From: Stentor coeruleus
Taxonomy: Eukaryota; Ciliophora; Heterotrichea; Heterotrichida; Stentoridae
Reading direction: 5' to 3'
Length of the DNA stretch: 64,000 nt
NCBI GenBank assembly: GCA_001970955.1
Contig: MPUH01000006.1
Location: 62,001 to 126,000, forward strand
Every line of letters starts with the position of its first letter. Within the stretch, counting starts at the first letter, position 1. This document shows, piece by piece, positions 1 to 11,300 of the stretch. The translations under genes and the position numbers were made by a program. The notes beneath the pieces were generated by a model, which searched no databases, was not told the DNA's origin, and saw only the letters and a program-made list of their open reading frames with translations.

Positions 1-76
1 GATTCTGCATATGCGATTCTGGAATGAACGCCATATTAAATATAAATCAACCATAAAAGCTGTGAAGGAAATATAA
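1..76 (+). CDS. 3' tail of a gene that begins left of the window
   Basis: An open frame runs from base 2 to a TAA at 74-76 and encodes about 24 residues of ordinary composition with Trp, Arg, His and Lys. The DNA that follows is G-rich and C-poor on the + strand, which in this window is the signature of the 3' flank of a + strand gene. The fragment is too short to recognise. It could also be chance; the flank skew is the main support. Confidence 0.35.
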   Translation, partial: ILHMRFWNERHIKYKSTIKAVKEI

Positions 77-926
77 TATAAAAATATATTATACTGTTGC
101 TTTCTTATATAGACTGTTTATATTTAATAGATAGTTTTAGTTTAGTATGTTGATTGATTTTTATTGGGAAAATTATAAAAACTGATATAAAACTTTTTGA
201 ATTTATTTTTAGAAGGGTTTTATCATAGGATAAATAATTGTATGGAAGAGATTATGAGATTTTATACTTTTAGTGATAAATGATATGAATGGATTTAGAG
301 ATAAGGAGGAAATAGGAATAATGGTTTTGGAGGGAAAATTTTTAATGCTGTGTTAGTTTAGAATAGAAATTTCATTGAAAAATTGTGAGTAAACAAGGGA
401 AAGCTGTTTTGGTAATAATTTTATATAAGATTATTTTAGTAGTTGATATTTTATAATGCTCTTGATATGGTTTGATGAATAAAAATATTGGGTTAAATGG
501 TATTTAGATATTTAAATAAAATTCGAAATTTAGTGGATTAAAACTTGGAGAATTCTTATATGGATTCATAGAAAATTTGAATATTGTTTAATTTTACACT
601 AGAAAATGTGTTTCTAGTAATAACAAACAGATAATTATTTTATTGTGAGTTATTAAAAGATATAAACACAATTTAGTATGATTCAGTATATTTCAAAACA
701 TGAAATTTAAATCAATCTATCAAACCTAAGCCAAATATAAGTTAAAAGGTAGCATAAAACTATTCCTAGAGATTATCAATAACAAATTCATACTATTTTC
801 CTAGTATAATTTCCAAAAATCCATTTATTAGTTTCAAAAGCGAAAGTTTTCATTTAACCTTTCAAAAAAAACAATACATTTTCTTAAATTTACTATAAAG
901 ACCAAATTATGATGTTATTTCTAAGA
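77..926. other. Intergenic region between two convergent genes
   Basis: No coding frame of substance is seen. From about 200 to 560 the + strand is G-rich and C-poor; from about 700 to 926 it becomes C-richer and G-poor. This is the expected arrangement when a + strand gene ends on the left and a - strand gene ends on the right. Confidence 0.6.
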
Positions 927-1625
927 TTAGCATTTAAAAGCAGGTTTACCATTATTTTCTTGAGCTTTCTCAAATGGCATTGTCATATACCCATGTCTTG
1001 CTGCTGCATCATACATATGAGAGAAAATCCCAGTTTTTTTATAGAAAACCTTAGGTTCTTCATTAAGAGCTTTAGTATAATCTTCATTAAAGTTTGGGTT
1101 GAATGGTCGATTTAAATCAGCAAATTGAGTTATACCTTTAGACCTGCCTGCTTGAAGATTAGTAACTTTTCTTACAACGGCATTAGGATTTTCTTGAAAA
1201 TTCAATATGTTGTAATTAACACTTTGACAATTCCCCATACCAGCTTCAGCACGTGGAGCTACCCAGCCTTCTTTTGATATAGTAGACTTTGTATATAAAG
1301 GTTTAGGAGGTGGACCTATAGAAGTATATGTTGGAGCTTGGAAGGTTATATGATCTGTAGTGATTTCATAAGCCTGAGGAGGACTTTGGCTTTTTGTAAC
1401 ATTGATTTTCTTTGTACAGCCAACAGGAATTTTATCCCTTCTTGAGTCTAGATCGTCAAATCTTTTAACTGTATCTCTATGTATGTCAATATTTTTAACG
1501 ATGTCTCGATTTATAAAGTTGATAAAACGGTCATTTGGATCTGTACCGTTACCATACTGTCTACTGCTACCAAACCGATTAGCAGTTTTTTTTATGCCTG
1601 TACCATGGTAATCTCGTCTTGACAT
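927..1625 (-). CDS. Conserved-looking hypothetical protein, possibly ciliary
   Basis: This is a single-exon 232-aa frame starting at an ATG and ending in TAA. I do not recognise a named domain. The N-terminal third is basic and polar (MSRRDYHGTG). The middle has Pro-rich patches (SPPQAYE, GPPPKPLY). The C-terminal 50 residues hold a compact motif-like stretch around FSHMYDAAARHGYMTMPF that looks conserved rather than random. No signal peptide or membrane segment is visible. The many short aromatic and Pro-rich patches resemble small microtubule-associated ciliary proteins, but that is only an inference from style. That the gene is real is much more certain than any function. Confidence 0.7.
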   Translation of the reverse strand: MSRRDYHGTGIKKTANRFGSSRQYGNGTDPNDRFINFINRDIVKNIDIHRDTVKRFDDLDSRRDKIPVGCTKKINVTKSQSPPQAYEITTDHITFQAPTYTSIGPPPKPLYTKSTISKEGWVAPRAEAGMGNCQSVNYNILNFQENPNAVVRKVTNLQAGRSKGITQFADLNRPFNPNFNEDYTKALNEEPKVFYKKTGIFSHMYDAAARHGYMTMPFEKAQENNGKPAFKC

Positions 1626-2129
1626 TTTTCTTACTATAAAAAATATTATTTTCTAAGTCATATTTACAATAAATGTAAGCATAAGCATTTCAAGTTATAC
1701 CAAATCAAACGATTTCATATAATTTTTTAATCAAAAAAATCTTATAACAATATAAATATTTGAGTAATATGATAAATATTCAATAACAACCCCATTATGA
1801 TAACACTTAATACACATATTGAAAACTATAAATTTTCTTTATTCATCTCATAAAACACCAAAAAAATCAACCAATTCTTCAACTTTATACATAAAGCCAA
1901 TTTTCTCATAAATCCTATAGTAAAAATCAACAATTTACACACCTCAATAAAACCCTATCATATAACCTATNAAAAATCAACAATTTACACACCTCAATAA
2001 AACCCTATCATATAACCTATTTCCTTTATTCCATAAAACTCTCCAATTATTCTCAACCCTTTTCAATATTCCAAAATCTCCTTCAACCTTCTACTTTTAA
2101 TTCATAAAATCTTATAATCCATACTAATC
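1626..2129. other. Intergenic region containing an assembly gap
   Basis: About 500 bp lie between the start of one - strand gene and the stop of the next. The part nearest the macro-domain gene is C-rich and G-poor on the + strand, that is, G-rich on the coding strand, as in other 3' flanks here. It contains an N at 1971 inside a 49-bp direct repeat. No gene is seen. Confidence 0.6.
1922..2020. repeat. 49-bp direct repeat around an N at 1971 (assembly gap)
   Basis: Bases 1922-1970 are repeated at 1972-2020 with only the N between them. The same arrangement occurs at eight other Ns in this window, which points to overlapping contig ends that were not merged rather than to a real tandem repeat. 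Confidence 0.9.
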
Positions 2130-2783
2130 TTAATGAAGCTCTATATCTTCTTGTACTTTATCTTTCTTTCCCTTCTTTCCAAAGCTCCAGAAGCTTTTTT
2201 TCTCTTTGACTCCAAACCTCCTATCAGCTTCTCTCTTAAAAACTTCTGTCGCATTCTTATCAAGTGTCACAAATTTGACCTCTCTAAGCCCAGACTGTGA
2301 ATTCCCTTCCACATAGTCAATAACCCCAGAAAAGTATCCAAAAGCGCAATGTTCAGGTGTAAAGCCATAAGCATCTTTTGGTAAACATGGGAAAATAACT
2401 GAATCTACTTTGAGCTCTTCACTTCTTCTAAGAACCCTTTCAATAAACATTCTGACAAGTGGTTCAGGATCATCACGATTATATGGAGGCATACAAGTAT
2501 GAAACAAATGTATAGCTGGAAGATTCCCTGAACTTGTTATTGCTATTTCACCAGGCTGAAGTTCTTCATTATCTCTTTTCAATGCATTCATCTCCATAAA
2601 TACTCTATGTCCTGCTGAGTCAACAAGATATGTTGTTAAGCCACTATTACGAGAAAGTTTACCATTTGTAGGACTCATAATAACCCCACCACCTACTTTG
2701 GCAATATCTCCTCTTATTAGTTTTATTGAAACTCTTCCAATCATTTCCTCCCTTTCTAATTTTGGCTCTTTAACCTTACTCAT
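2130..2783 (-). CDS. Macro-domain protein (ADP-ribose-binding fold)
   Basis: This 217-aa protein is built around one macro domain, roughly residues 10-175. The family signature is visible: a GDI turn at the first strand (LIRGDIAKVGGGVIMSPTN), where the usual IVNAAN loop is replaced by IMSPTN with the last Asn kept; a PGEIAITSSGNL segment; LFHTCMPP; and a final SVIFPCLPKDAYGF strand. Macro domains bind or hydrolyse ADP-ribose and its derivatives. The altered loop leaves catalysis uncertain. The C-terminal 25 residues are a Lys-rich tail (KKSFWSFGKKGKKDK). I place the start at the ATG at 2783; the frame remains open four codons further to a TTG, an unlikely eukaryotic start. The gene is head-to-head with the gene at 2800, with only 16 bp between the two ATGs. 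Confidence 0.82.
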   Translation of the reverse strand: MSKVKEPKLEREEMIGRVSIKLIRGDIAKVGGGVIMSPTNGKLSRNSGLTTYLVDSAGHRVFMEMNALKRDNEELQPGEIAITSSGNLPAIHLFHTCMPPYNRDDPEPLVRMFIERVLRRSEELKVDSVIFPCLPKDAYGFTPEHCAFGYFSGVIDYVEGNSQSGLREVKFVTLDKNATEVFKREADRRFGVKEKKSFWSFGKKGKKDKVQEDIELH

Positions 2784-2799
2784 TATAATTTTCAATAAA
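2784..2799. promoter_or_regulatory. 16-bp divergent spacer between two start codons
   Basis: The start codons of the macro-domain gene (-) and the small coiled-coil gene (+) are separated by these 16 bases only. Any promoter for either gene must overlap the coding region of the other, or one of the two starts is wrong. No TATA box or other named element is visible. Confidence 0.4.
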
Positions 2800-3051
2800 A
2801 TGTGCGTGTTTGATAACCCACCAACTTCGTGTGATGAGAAATGTGGACATATGAAGTTTAAAAGCGACTTAGACCATGTTATTGGAACTATGGAGAATAT
2901 GCCTCCTTTGCCTTGTGCTGATCCTAGCGATGTTTCTGTTGAGGAGTTGCTTAGTATAAATGACCAACTTTCGAAAAAAGTTCAGCAACAAAATAGAGTG
3001 ATTGAGGAAACTTTGAACAAGATACAGGAAGCTATAAGGAATCATAAGTAA
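2800..3051 (+). CDS. Small coiled-coil protein, 83 aa
   Basis: The open frame extends further upstream over the macro-domain gene, but the first plausible start is the ATG at 2800, giving 83 aa. The N-terminal half carries several Cys and His residues (SCDEKCGHMK) and a Pro-rich patch (MPPLPCADPSD). The C-terminal half is a predicted helix or coiled coil with leucine spacing (EELLSINDQLSKKVQQQNRV). The size and helical tail recall small subunits of trafficking or kinetochore complexes, but I cannot assign a family. The downstream DNA is G-rich and C-poor, as expected of a + strand 3' flank. Confidence 0.6.
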   Translation: MCVFDNPPTSCDEKCGHMKFKSDLDHVIGTMENMPPLPCADPSDVSVEELLSINDQLSKKVQQQNRVIEETLNKIQEAIRNHK

Positions 3052-3509
3052 GATTATTGTTATTTTGAGTTTTGTAAGTGATTTCATTTTTGATGGATAT
3101 TAACGTAGATTTTTGTACTTGATTATGGGTAGGGGTTTTTTGTGGAATTTGAGTTTGGGTGGAGAAGTAAAAAAGAAAGAGAAGTTTGGGAATTAGATTG
3201 AAGGGATTTTGTTATGAATAATGCATATTTGATTTAAAGGTAATATCGAAATAAACATTAAACAATGAATATTTTAGATAATATATAGCCCCAAATAATT
3301 CGAAATATACTAATTGAAATAACAACTTTGATATTTATGTTTTTATAGGCTGTTCTATATTTCTTCTTATTAAATCTCCACAAAGAAATTATTTCTATAA
3401 CTTATTCAAAAAAAAAACAACATACTAAATTCCTATATATATTTTCTCTCATTTTATAACTTTATCATATGCAAACATTCATCTTTAAAACCTTATCCTA
3501 ATCCATAAG
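3052..3509. other. Convergent intergenic region; left edge of the 4.8-kb duplication
   Basis: The first 200 bp are G-rich on the + strand (3' flank of the small coiled-coil gene). The last 150 bp are C-rich (3' flank of the - strand WD40-channel gene). Similarity to the region just left of the second WD40-channel gene (about 8120-8314) becomes recognisable from about 3310. Confidence 0.6.
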
Positions 3510-6500
3510 CTAATTACTTTTCGAGATTAAATTCAATATCAGATCTATCTTATCTTTAATCTCGTTCATTTTCCCTTCAACCCCTCTAAACTCTGCTGTA
3601 AATTTTTCCTCTAACGCCTTAGCATTTTCCTCCAACACTTTAGTATTTTCCTCCAACGCTTTAGCATTTTCCTCTATTTTCCCAAGCAATTTACCTTCTA
3701 AATTCATTATTTTCTCATCAACACGTTTTTCCATCGCAACAAATTTACCATCTACAGCTTTGAAATTATCAACAAATTTCTGATTAACCCTATCAATACA
3801 TATCTTAACACTTTTAGCATTTTCATCAAGTGCAGGTTTCAAAGTTTTTTTCATAAACTTATCTTCCATAAAATCTCTTATATCCATAACTTTTCCTTTC
3901 CAATCTGAACCTACTTGTTCATAAGCATTCATGCAAGTTTGTATGTATTTAAATTCATTTTGCCTATTTTTAATAGACAATATTTGTTCAATTTCTAAAA
4001 TAACCTGAATCATTTCACTATAGTTAAAAATTTCAGATCCAAGTTGGAATTCATCAAAAACATCACCTAATATAGAAATAATCATGTTTAACATAATAAT
4101 CATGTTTATAGTAACTGCTAATAAAAATGTGATGTTTTGAATATAGCTTGTATTGAAAAACATATCTGAATTACCGACGACAAGGTTGAATGAAGAGTCC
4201 CATAATGATTCGTAGCTAAGTTCATTTTTATTTCCAGCTATCATGTTTAATAATCCAAGGGCGATCGTAGTGTATATAAATATATATAAGAAGTCTTTCA
4301 TTTCGTATATACTAACAGTTAAGAGTTTTATGTAATAGCGTGTACTATCAAAAGCTGTAAAGCCTGAAATACCTCTTATAAGGTTGAATGCTAGCATAAT
4401 CCAAGTAAATGAAGCTTCCTCTATATCGAATAATACTAAAATTCCAAATATAGCTGTTGTAAGGAATCTGATAATATCGATAAAATTCACGACATCAGCA
4501 AAATAACTTTGTCCTGACATTATGGCTTGAAGTACTTCCCATGATAATAAAACCACATTGACAATCATTACTATAATGAAAAACCCTAAAGATTTCGATA
4601 CTAAAAACAAGCAAAGGAAAACCAAATTAGCCCATAAAATGAATGTATAAAAGTAAACCCAGTTATGAATTTCATCCCACTTCTTCTTAATAATGCATTG
4701 TATAAACTCAGTTCTATAAATATCTTTATTTTCACACGAAGTTATAGCTGATAAAAGTTCAAGACTAGCTTGAGACCCTGTTACAGTAGGGATACAAAAA
4801 GCGGAATGCTTAAATACTAAAGGAATTTCTGGTCCTTTTTCTAATAAAAACTCACTTTCTATAGAAAAAGTAAAATTACTTGTAAACATCATTGGAAGAT
4901 CTTCTAAAGGGCAACCAAAATCTATAACTTTGTTTTGGAACAAAAGTGCATGAGCAAAAAAAGAATCAAGCTGAGAAGATGAACTTTTTATTATTTCAGT
5001 TAAATCTTTTTCTATACTTTTAAGAGTTGTATACTTTAGCACTCCAAAATCTTCAAGTTGAGCAATTTCTGAAAGGTAGTTTACAAGCAAATCTGTAACT
5101 TCTCTATGCTGTTGCTTTATAGAATAATATAAAGGACTATGACCAAAAGCATCAGCGCATAAACATAGTTTAGAGTTTTGGGTATAATTTTGAAGATAAT
5201 CTTTATGGCCTAGAAATGCTAAAAAATGCGCTATAGTAAATTTTAAGTTAGAAATAGTAATATTTGGGTCTTTTATTTTTTCATAGTCTTGATTCTGAAA
5301 ATTATAAAATGAGCAATGATATTCAAGTTTATTATGTAACCCACTTGAATAACAGCTAAGTGGGTCAAAAACAATCCCACCATCTTCAATAGGTATAAAA
5401 AATGGTGTATTCGCATCATCAACTACAGTCTCAGCTCCATCTTTGTAATTATAGCCTACAATTAAAAATGGTTCATAATGAGCATAAACTGTATAATTAT
5501 CTTCACTGAAAGTTATTCGTTTATAATTATTCCTCTTCGAAGGAATTTTGAGTTCTTCAGTATAGTCTTTAAAATTCCACATCATTATAATCCAATCATT
5601 TCCTGTTATCAAAGATTTTCCATCAGGCGTGAATAGAATTCCTTCTAGATCATTATTTTTCAATGCATTAAAAACCTCTTCTTTTTTAAGTAGCAAATTC
5701 CACATTCTTATATCGCCATTTGCATTCCCTGTAACTAAAAATTTCCCATCAATACTAAAATTCATAGATATAATTCGATTTACTGTCCTAAAACTCCAAA
5801 TATTTTTTTTTTCAGCTATACTCCACAATTTTAATCCTCCATCCATATCCCCACTAGCTAAAAACATACTGTCAGGACTAAAACAAACATAGGCTAAAGA
5901 GTCAATATGGCCAATAAAATTATTTTTCTCTTTTTTCTTCTGAACATCAAAGATTTTTATTGTCTTATCATCTGATGCACTTGCAAAAAGTCTTCCATCA
6001 GGGCTAAAACTTATACAATAAATCTTGTGGTAAGACATATCATAAAGCCATAAATTTGTTTTGTCTGCCATATTCCAGAATGCTATTTGATTTGAAGCAC
6101 TAGCAAGGATTTTCCCATCAGGGCTAAAAGCTAAGGAATTTATATTAAATTTAGTATAGTTTCTCCATAGTTCTTTTTTTTCTACGATATCCCAGATAAT
6201 AAATGATTGATCATAACTTCCACTTGCTAATAATTTATTGTCAGGACTAAAGCAAACTGTATTTACACGATTTTTATGGCCTTCTAGAATGGTTTCTTGC
6301 TGAGTTTTAAGGTTCCAAAGGTTTACTGTATTTTCATAACACCCAAGGGATAAATACTCTCCATTTTGGCTTATGCACATACAAGTAACTTTTTTTCTGA
6401 AGTTTTCATATATTCTTTGGCCTGATCTTTTACTTTTAATTCTCCAAAATCTTATTGACCATTCACAACAACTTGCTAATAATGACATGTCTTCGTTGAA

Positions 6501-7451
6501 GTTTAAACATAAAATTAATTTTGAATGCCCATTTAGTGAGCACATAAAAGCCTTTTCTTTAAAATCCCATAAACTAATTGTATAATTAGACAAACCGATT
6601 GCTAAAATTGTGTTATCTGGGCTAATACATATGACATTTACGCTAAAGCTAATTTCAGTTATTCTATGTTCAATTTTTTTCTCTAGGACATCCCATATAA
6701 GAACACTTTTATCTCTAGATCCGCTGACTAAAAATTTTCCGTCAAGACTAAAGGCTACAGTAAAAGCATTATTTTCATGCCCTTTAAAACACAAATCTGA
6801 TTTTTTTTCGTTTACATTTAAAAAATCAATTAACCCATGTTTAGAACTAGTTACAAGGAATTTGCTATCAGGACTCCAACATAATGCATCAACTTCATTA
6901 TTATATTTCCATAGGTTCGTTTGTGCTTCAACATCCCATATAATTATTTCTGAATTAGATGAACTTGCTAAATAAAGCCCATCAAGGCTAAAACATATCA
7001 GTTTTATACGGTCTTTATGGCCATTTAAAGTTGCTATTATTTCCTTAGCATAATAATTCCATATTCTAACAACAGAATCGCTTGATCCAGTTGCAATGTA
7101 ATATTTATTGGTATCTAAGCTTGCGCAAATCATTTGATATCCATAAATTCTGGATGAAAACTCTTTTGTCCCTGAATCTAAGCACCTAGCTTTTATTTTG
7201 TTTGAAGTGATTGAAATTATAAGGTTCTTAAATAAAAATCCCACAAAGAAAGTTCTAGATTTTCCAAAGATCCATCGAGAAAACGAAGCCGGGATAAAGA
7301 AAGAATTTTGAACCTTTGTAAAAGTTAATGCTTTTTGGATTTCTTTAAGAGGTTGATTTTTTTTCGATTCCGCCACTAATGGTCCTTCATTTTGATTTGT
7401 TTTCAAAATATCAGACTCTTTAAGCAGGTTAGCATGTAAGCTATCAGACAT
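3510..7451 (-). CDS. WD40-repeat / ankyrin-like / TRP-type cation channel fusion, copy 1
   Basis: This is an uninterrupted 1313-aa frame. Residues about 75-630 are a long series of WD40 repeats (for example VCFSPDNKLLASGSYDQSF, then IWDIVEKKELW), enough for about two propellers. Residues about 730-800 look ankyrin-like (AHFLAFLGHKDYLQNY, FGHSPLYYSIKQQHREV). Residues about 927-1130 contain six hydrophobic segments. The last two flank a pore-like loop (SFNLVVGNSDMFF) and end in a TRP/polycystin-like S6 (MIIMLNMIISILGDVFDEF). A C-terminal coiled coil contains three near-identical seven-residue units (EENAKAL, EENTKVL, EENAKAL). I infer a membrane cation channel with a cytoplasmic propeller platform; ion selectivity cannot be read. 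It is paralogous to the gene at 8315, which has one heptad fewer. Confidence 0.85.
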   Translation of the reverse strand: MSDSLHANLLKESDILKTNQNEGPLVAESKKNQPLKEIQKALTFTKVQNSFFIPASFSRWIFGKSRTFFVGFLFKNLIISITSNKIKARCLDSGTKEFSSRIYGYQMICASLDTNKYYIATGSSDSVVRIWNYYAKEIIATLNGHKDRIKLICFSLDGLYLASSSNSEIIIWDVEAQTNLWKYNNEVDALCWSPDSKFLVTSSKHGLIDFLNVNEKKSDLCFKGHENNAFTVAFSLDGKFLVSGSRDKSVLIWDVLEKKIEHRITEISFSVNVICISPDNTILAIGLSNYTISLWDFKEKAFMCSLNGHSKLILCLNFNEDMSLLASCCEWSIRFWRIKSKRSGQRIYENFRKKVTCMCISQNGEYLSLGCYENTVNLWNLKTQQETILEGHKNRVNTVCFSPDNKLLASGSYDQSFIIWDIVEKKELWRNYTKFNINSLAFSPDGKILASASNQIAFWNMADKTNLWLYDMSYHKIYCISFSPDGRLFASASDDKTIKIFDVQKKKEKNNFIGHIDSLAYVCFSPDSMFLASGDMDGGLKLWSIAEKKNIWSFRTVNRIISMNFSIDGKFLVTGNANGDIRMWNLLLKKEEVFNALKNNDLEGILFTPDGKSLITGNDWIIMMWNFKDYTEELKIPSKRNNYKRITFSEDNYTVYAHYEPFLIVGYNYKDGAETVVDDANTPFFIPIEDGGIVFDPLSCYSSGLHNKLEYHCSFYNFQNQDYEKIKDPNITISNLKFTIAHFLAFLGHKDYLQNYTQNSKLCLCADAFGHSPLYYSIKQQHREVTDLLVNYLSEIAQLEDFGVLKYTTLKSIEKDLTEIIKSSSSQLDSFFAHALLFQNKVIDFGCPLEDLPMMFTSNFTFSIESEFLLEKGPEIPLVFKHSAFCIPTVTGSQASLELLSAITSCENKDIYRTEFIQCIIKKKWDEIHNWVYFYTFILWANLVFLCLFLVSKSLGFFIIVMIVNVVLLSWEVLQAIMSGQSYFADVVNFIDIIRFLTTAIFGILVLFDIEEASFTWIMLAFNLIRGISGFTAFDSTRYYIKLLTVSIYEMKDFLYIFIYTTIALGLLNMIAGNKNELSYESLWDSSFNLVVGNSDMFFNTSYIQNITFLLAVTINMIIMLNMIISILGDVFDEFQLGSEIFNYSEMIQVILEIEQILSIKNRQNEFKYIQTCMNAYEQVGSDWKGKVMDIRDFMEDKFMKKTLKPALDENAKSVKICIDRVNQKFVDNFKAVDGKFVAMEKRVDEKIMNLEGKLLGKIEENAKALEENTKVLEENAKALEEKFTAEFRGVEGKMNEIKDKIDLILNLISKSN

Positions 7452-8314
7452 TATTAACCATGATTTGGTATATATAATTTCATACTTTTGAAAAAAATGA
7501 TTATATATTTTAAAGCAGTCAAATAATTTTAGTTTTTGTTTTATTTTTGTTTTAGTTTATAATATAAAACTAGCACAAATTATTGTTTATGCAATTATTA
7601 CTCAACTTAAAACCTTTTTTTTTCATGCAATTGTATCTGATATAAGAATAAATTTGGTCGGAGTATATAAATTAATTTTATGCATATGATTGAGTAATTA
7701 TATAGTTTCTATTCCTGAAATTGGTTTCCTGAGATAAATAATCAATATTAAGATTGCATCTAGCCTTGAATTTTATACACAGCTCTTGTCCTCTTATTAC
7801 ATATTTTATTTTCAGCAAGCATCCGACAAATTATTCTAAAATCCGAAAGCTATCAAAAAATAAAGCAGAAGTCTCTATCTTAAATATAAAGTATGATAGT
7901 GATCAGAAAGCTAAACTTAAAGCTAAAATCAGTATATTTTAAAGGTTTTGCCTAACATTGAAGTTATAAATAATAATTAAGAGATAAAATCAAAGAATCC
8001 TAGTAAATATCCTAAGCTTAACACCTTAAAAGTATTATTTTGCAAAAATTATGTTGGCTATAAATCTTTTCTAGATAGCTAAATCCATTTTTTCATATAG
8101 AAAATTTTTATAACTCAAATGGTTAACAGAATAACTTTGCTATTTATATTATTATAGGTCACTCTCTATTTCTTCTCATTAATCTCCATAAAAAAATTAT
8201 TTCCATAGCTTATTCTAAAAAATACCAACAAACTAATATCCTATATATTTTCTGACCTTATTGTTTCTATCATATACAAGCATTCATCTTTAAAACCTAA
8301 TCCTAATCCATAAA
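7452..8314. other. Spacer between the duplicated channel genes
   Basis: This holds the 5' flank of the first channel gene, a short conserved + strand frame (7838-7942) and the 3' flank of the second channel gene. The same order is found in the spacer at 12242-12912. No full-length gene is seen. Confidence 0.6.
7838..7942 (+). other. Short frame conserved between both duplicated spacers, copy 1
   Basis: The frame ends in TAA and reads KIRKLSKNKAEVSILNIKYD, then SDQKAKLKAKISIF. Its counterpart at 12622-12729 keeps the frame and the stop, differing by a few substitutions and one exactly one-codon indel, while the surrounding spacer has frame-breaking indels. It may be the tail exon of a small gene or the remnant of an older one. 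No start codon is convincing. Confidence 0.35.
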
Positions 8315-11300
8315 CTAATTACTTTTCGAGATTAAATTCAATATCGCATCTATCTTGTCTTTAATCTCGTTCATTTTTCCTTCAACCCCTCTAAACTCTG
8401 CTGCAAATTTTTCCTCCAACACTTTAGTATTTTCCTCCAACGCTTTAGCATTTTCCTCTATTTTCCCAAGCAATTTACCTTCTAAATTCATTATTTTCTC
8501 ATCAACACGTTTTTCCATCGCAACAAATTTATCATCTACAGCTTTGAAATTATCAACAAATTTCTGATTAACCCTATCAATACATATCTTAACGCTTTTA
8601 GCATTTTCATCAAGTACAGGTTTCAAAGTTTTTTTCATAAACTTATCTTCCATAAAATCTCTTATATCCATAACTTTTCCTTTCCAATCTGAACCTACTT
8701 GTTCATAAGCATTCATGCAAGTTTGTATGTATTTAAATTCATTTCGCCTTTTTTTAATAGACAATATTTGTTCAATTTCTAAAATAACCTGAATCATTTC
8801 ACTATAGTTAAAAATTTCAGATCCAAGTTGGAATTCATCAAAAACATCACCTAATATAGAAATAATCATGTTTAACATAATAATCATGTTTATAGTAACT
8901 GCTAATAAAAATGTGATATTTTGAATATAACTTGTATTGAAAATCATATCTGAATTGCCGACGACAAGGTTAAATGAAGAGTCCCATAATAATTCGTAGC
9001 TAAGTTCTTTTTTATTTCCAGCTATCATGTTTAATAATCCAAGGGCAATTGTAGTGTATATAAATATATATAAGAAGTCTTTCATTTCGTATATACTAAC
9101 AGTTAAGAGTTTTATGTAATAGCGTGTACTATCAAAAGCTGTAAAGCCTGAAATACCTCTTATAAGGTTGAATGCTAGCATAATCCAAGTAAATGAAGCT
9201 TCTTCTATATCGAATAATACTAAAATTCCAAATATAGCTGTTGTAAGGAATCTGATAATATCGATAAAATTCACGACATCAGCAAAATAACTTCGTCCTG
9301 ACATTATGGCTTGAAGTACTTCCCATGATAATAAAACCACATTGATAAACATTACTATAATGAAAAACCCTAAAGATTTCGATACTAAAAATAAGCAAAG
9401 AAAAACCAAATTAGCCCATAAAATAAATGTATAAAAGTAAACCCAGTTATGAATCTCATCCCACTTCTTCTTAATAATGCATTGTATAAACTCAGTTCTA
9501 TAGATATCTTTATTTTCACACGAAATTATAGCTGATAAAAGTTCAAGACTAGCTTGAGACCCTGTTACAGTAGGGATACAAAAAGCGGAATGCTTAAGTA
9601 CTAAAGGAATTTCTGGTCCTTTTTCTAATAAAAACTCACTTTCTATAGAAAAAGTCAAATTACTTGTAATAATCATTGGAAGATCTTCTAAAGGGCTACC
9701 AAAATCTATAACTTTGTTTTGGAACAAAAGTGCATGAGCAAAAAAAGAATCAAGCTGAGAAGATGAGCTTTTTATTATTTCAGTTAAATCTTTTTCTATA
9801 CTTTTAAGGGTCGTATACTTTAGCACTCCAAAATCTTCAAGTTGAGCAATTTCTGAAAGGTAGTTTACAAGCAAATCTGTAACTTCTCTATGCTGTTGCT
9901 TTATAGAATAGTATAAAGGACTATGACCAAAAGCATCAGCGCATAAGCATAGTTTAGAGTTTTGGGTATAATTTTGAAGATAATCTTTATGGCCTAGAAA
10001 TGCTAAGAAATGTGCTATAGTAAATTTTAGGTTAGAAATTGTAATATTTGGGTCTTTTATCTTTTCATAGTCTTGATTCTGAAAATTATAAAATGTACAA
10101 TGATAATCAAACTTATTTTGTAGCCCGCTTGAATAACAGCTAAGTGGGTCAAAAACAATCCCATCATTTTCATTAGGTATAAAGAATGGTGTATTCTCAT
10201 CTTCAATTACAGTCTCAGTTCCATCTTTGTAATTATAGCCTACAATTAAAAATGGTTCATAATGAGCATAAACTGTATAATTATCTTCACTGAAAGTTAT
10301 TCGTTTATAATTATTCCGCTTCGAAGGAATTATGAGTTCTTCAGTATAGTCTTTAAAATTCCACATCATTATATCCCTATCATTTCCTGTTATCAAAGAT
10401 TTTCCATCAGGCGTAAATAGAGTTCCTCTTATTTCACCAATTCTTATTGCATTAAAAACCTCTTCTTTTTTAAGTAGCAAATTCCAAATTCTTATATCAC
10501 AACTTGCATTCCCTGTTACTAAAAATTTCCCATCAATACTAAAATTCATAGACGTAATTTCAGTTGATATCCTAAAACTCCAAATATTTTTTTTCTCGGC
10601 TACACTCCACAATTTCAACTCTCCATCCATATCTCCACTAGCTAAAAGCCTACTATCAGCACTAAAACAAACATAGGATATATTGTCATTATGGCCAATA
10701 AAATTATTTTTCTCTTTTTTCTTCTGAACATCAAAGATTTTTATTGCCTTATCAGCTGATCCACTTGCAAAAAATCTTCCATCAGGGCTAAAACTTATGC
10801 AATAAATCCGGCGTAAAAACATATCATAAAACAATAAAATTGTTTTATCAGCCATATTCCAGAATTTTATTTGACTCGAACCACTAGCAAGGATTTTCCC
10901 ATCAGGGCTAAAAGCTAAGGAATATACTTCTAAATCAGTCTCGTAGTTTCTCCATAGTTCTTTTTTTTCTACGATATCCCAGATAATAATCGCTTTATCA
11001 AAACCTCCACTTGCTAATATTTTATTGTCGGGGCTAAAGCAAATTGCACTTACACGGTTTTCATGACTTCCTAGAATGATTTCTTGCTGAGTTTTAAGGT
11101 TCCAAAGGTTTATTGTATTTCCATAGCACCCAAGGGATAAATGCTCTCCATTTTTGCTTATGCACATACAAGTAACTTTTTCACTGAAGTTTTCATATAT
11201 TCTTTGGCCTGATCTTTTACTTTTAATTCTCCAAAATTTTATTGACCAATCATTACTAGAACTTGCTAATAATGACATGTCTTCGTTGAAGCTTAAACAT

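Larger units (their letters stand above)
3310..8120. repeat. Tandem direct duplication, copy 1 (about 4.8 kb)
   Basis: This segment is one WD40-channel gene with its 3' flank and its upstream spacer. It aligns end to end with 8121-12912. The ends are approximate because the flanks are diverged by many small changes. The 3' half of the gene is far more similar between copies than the 5' half or the spacers. Confidence 0.85.
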
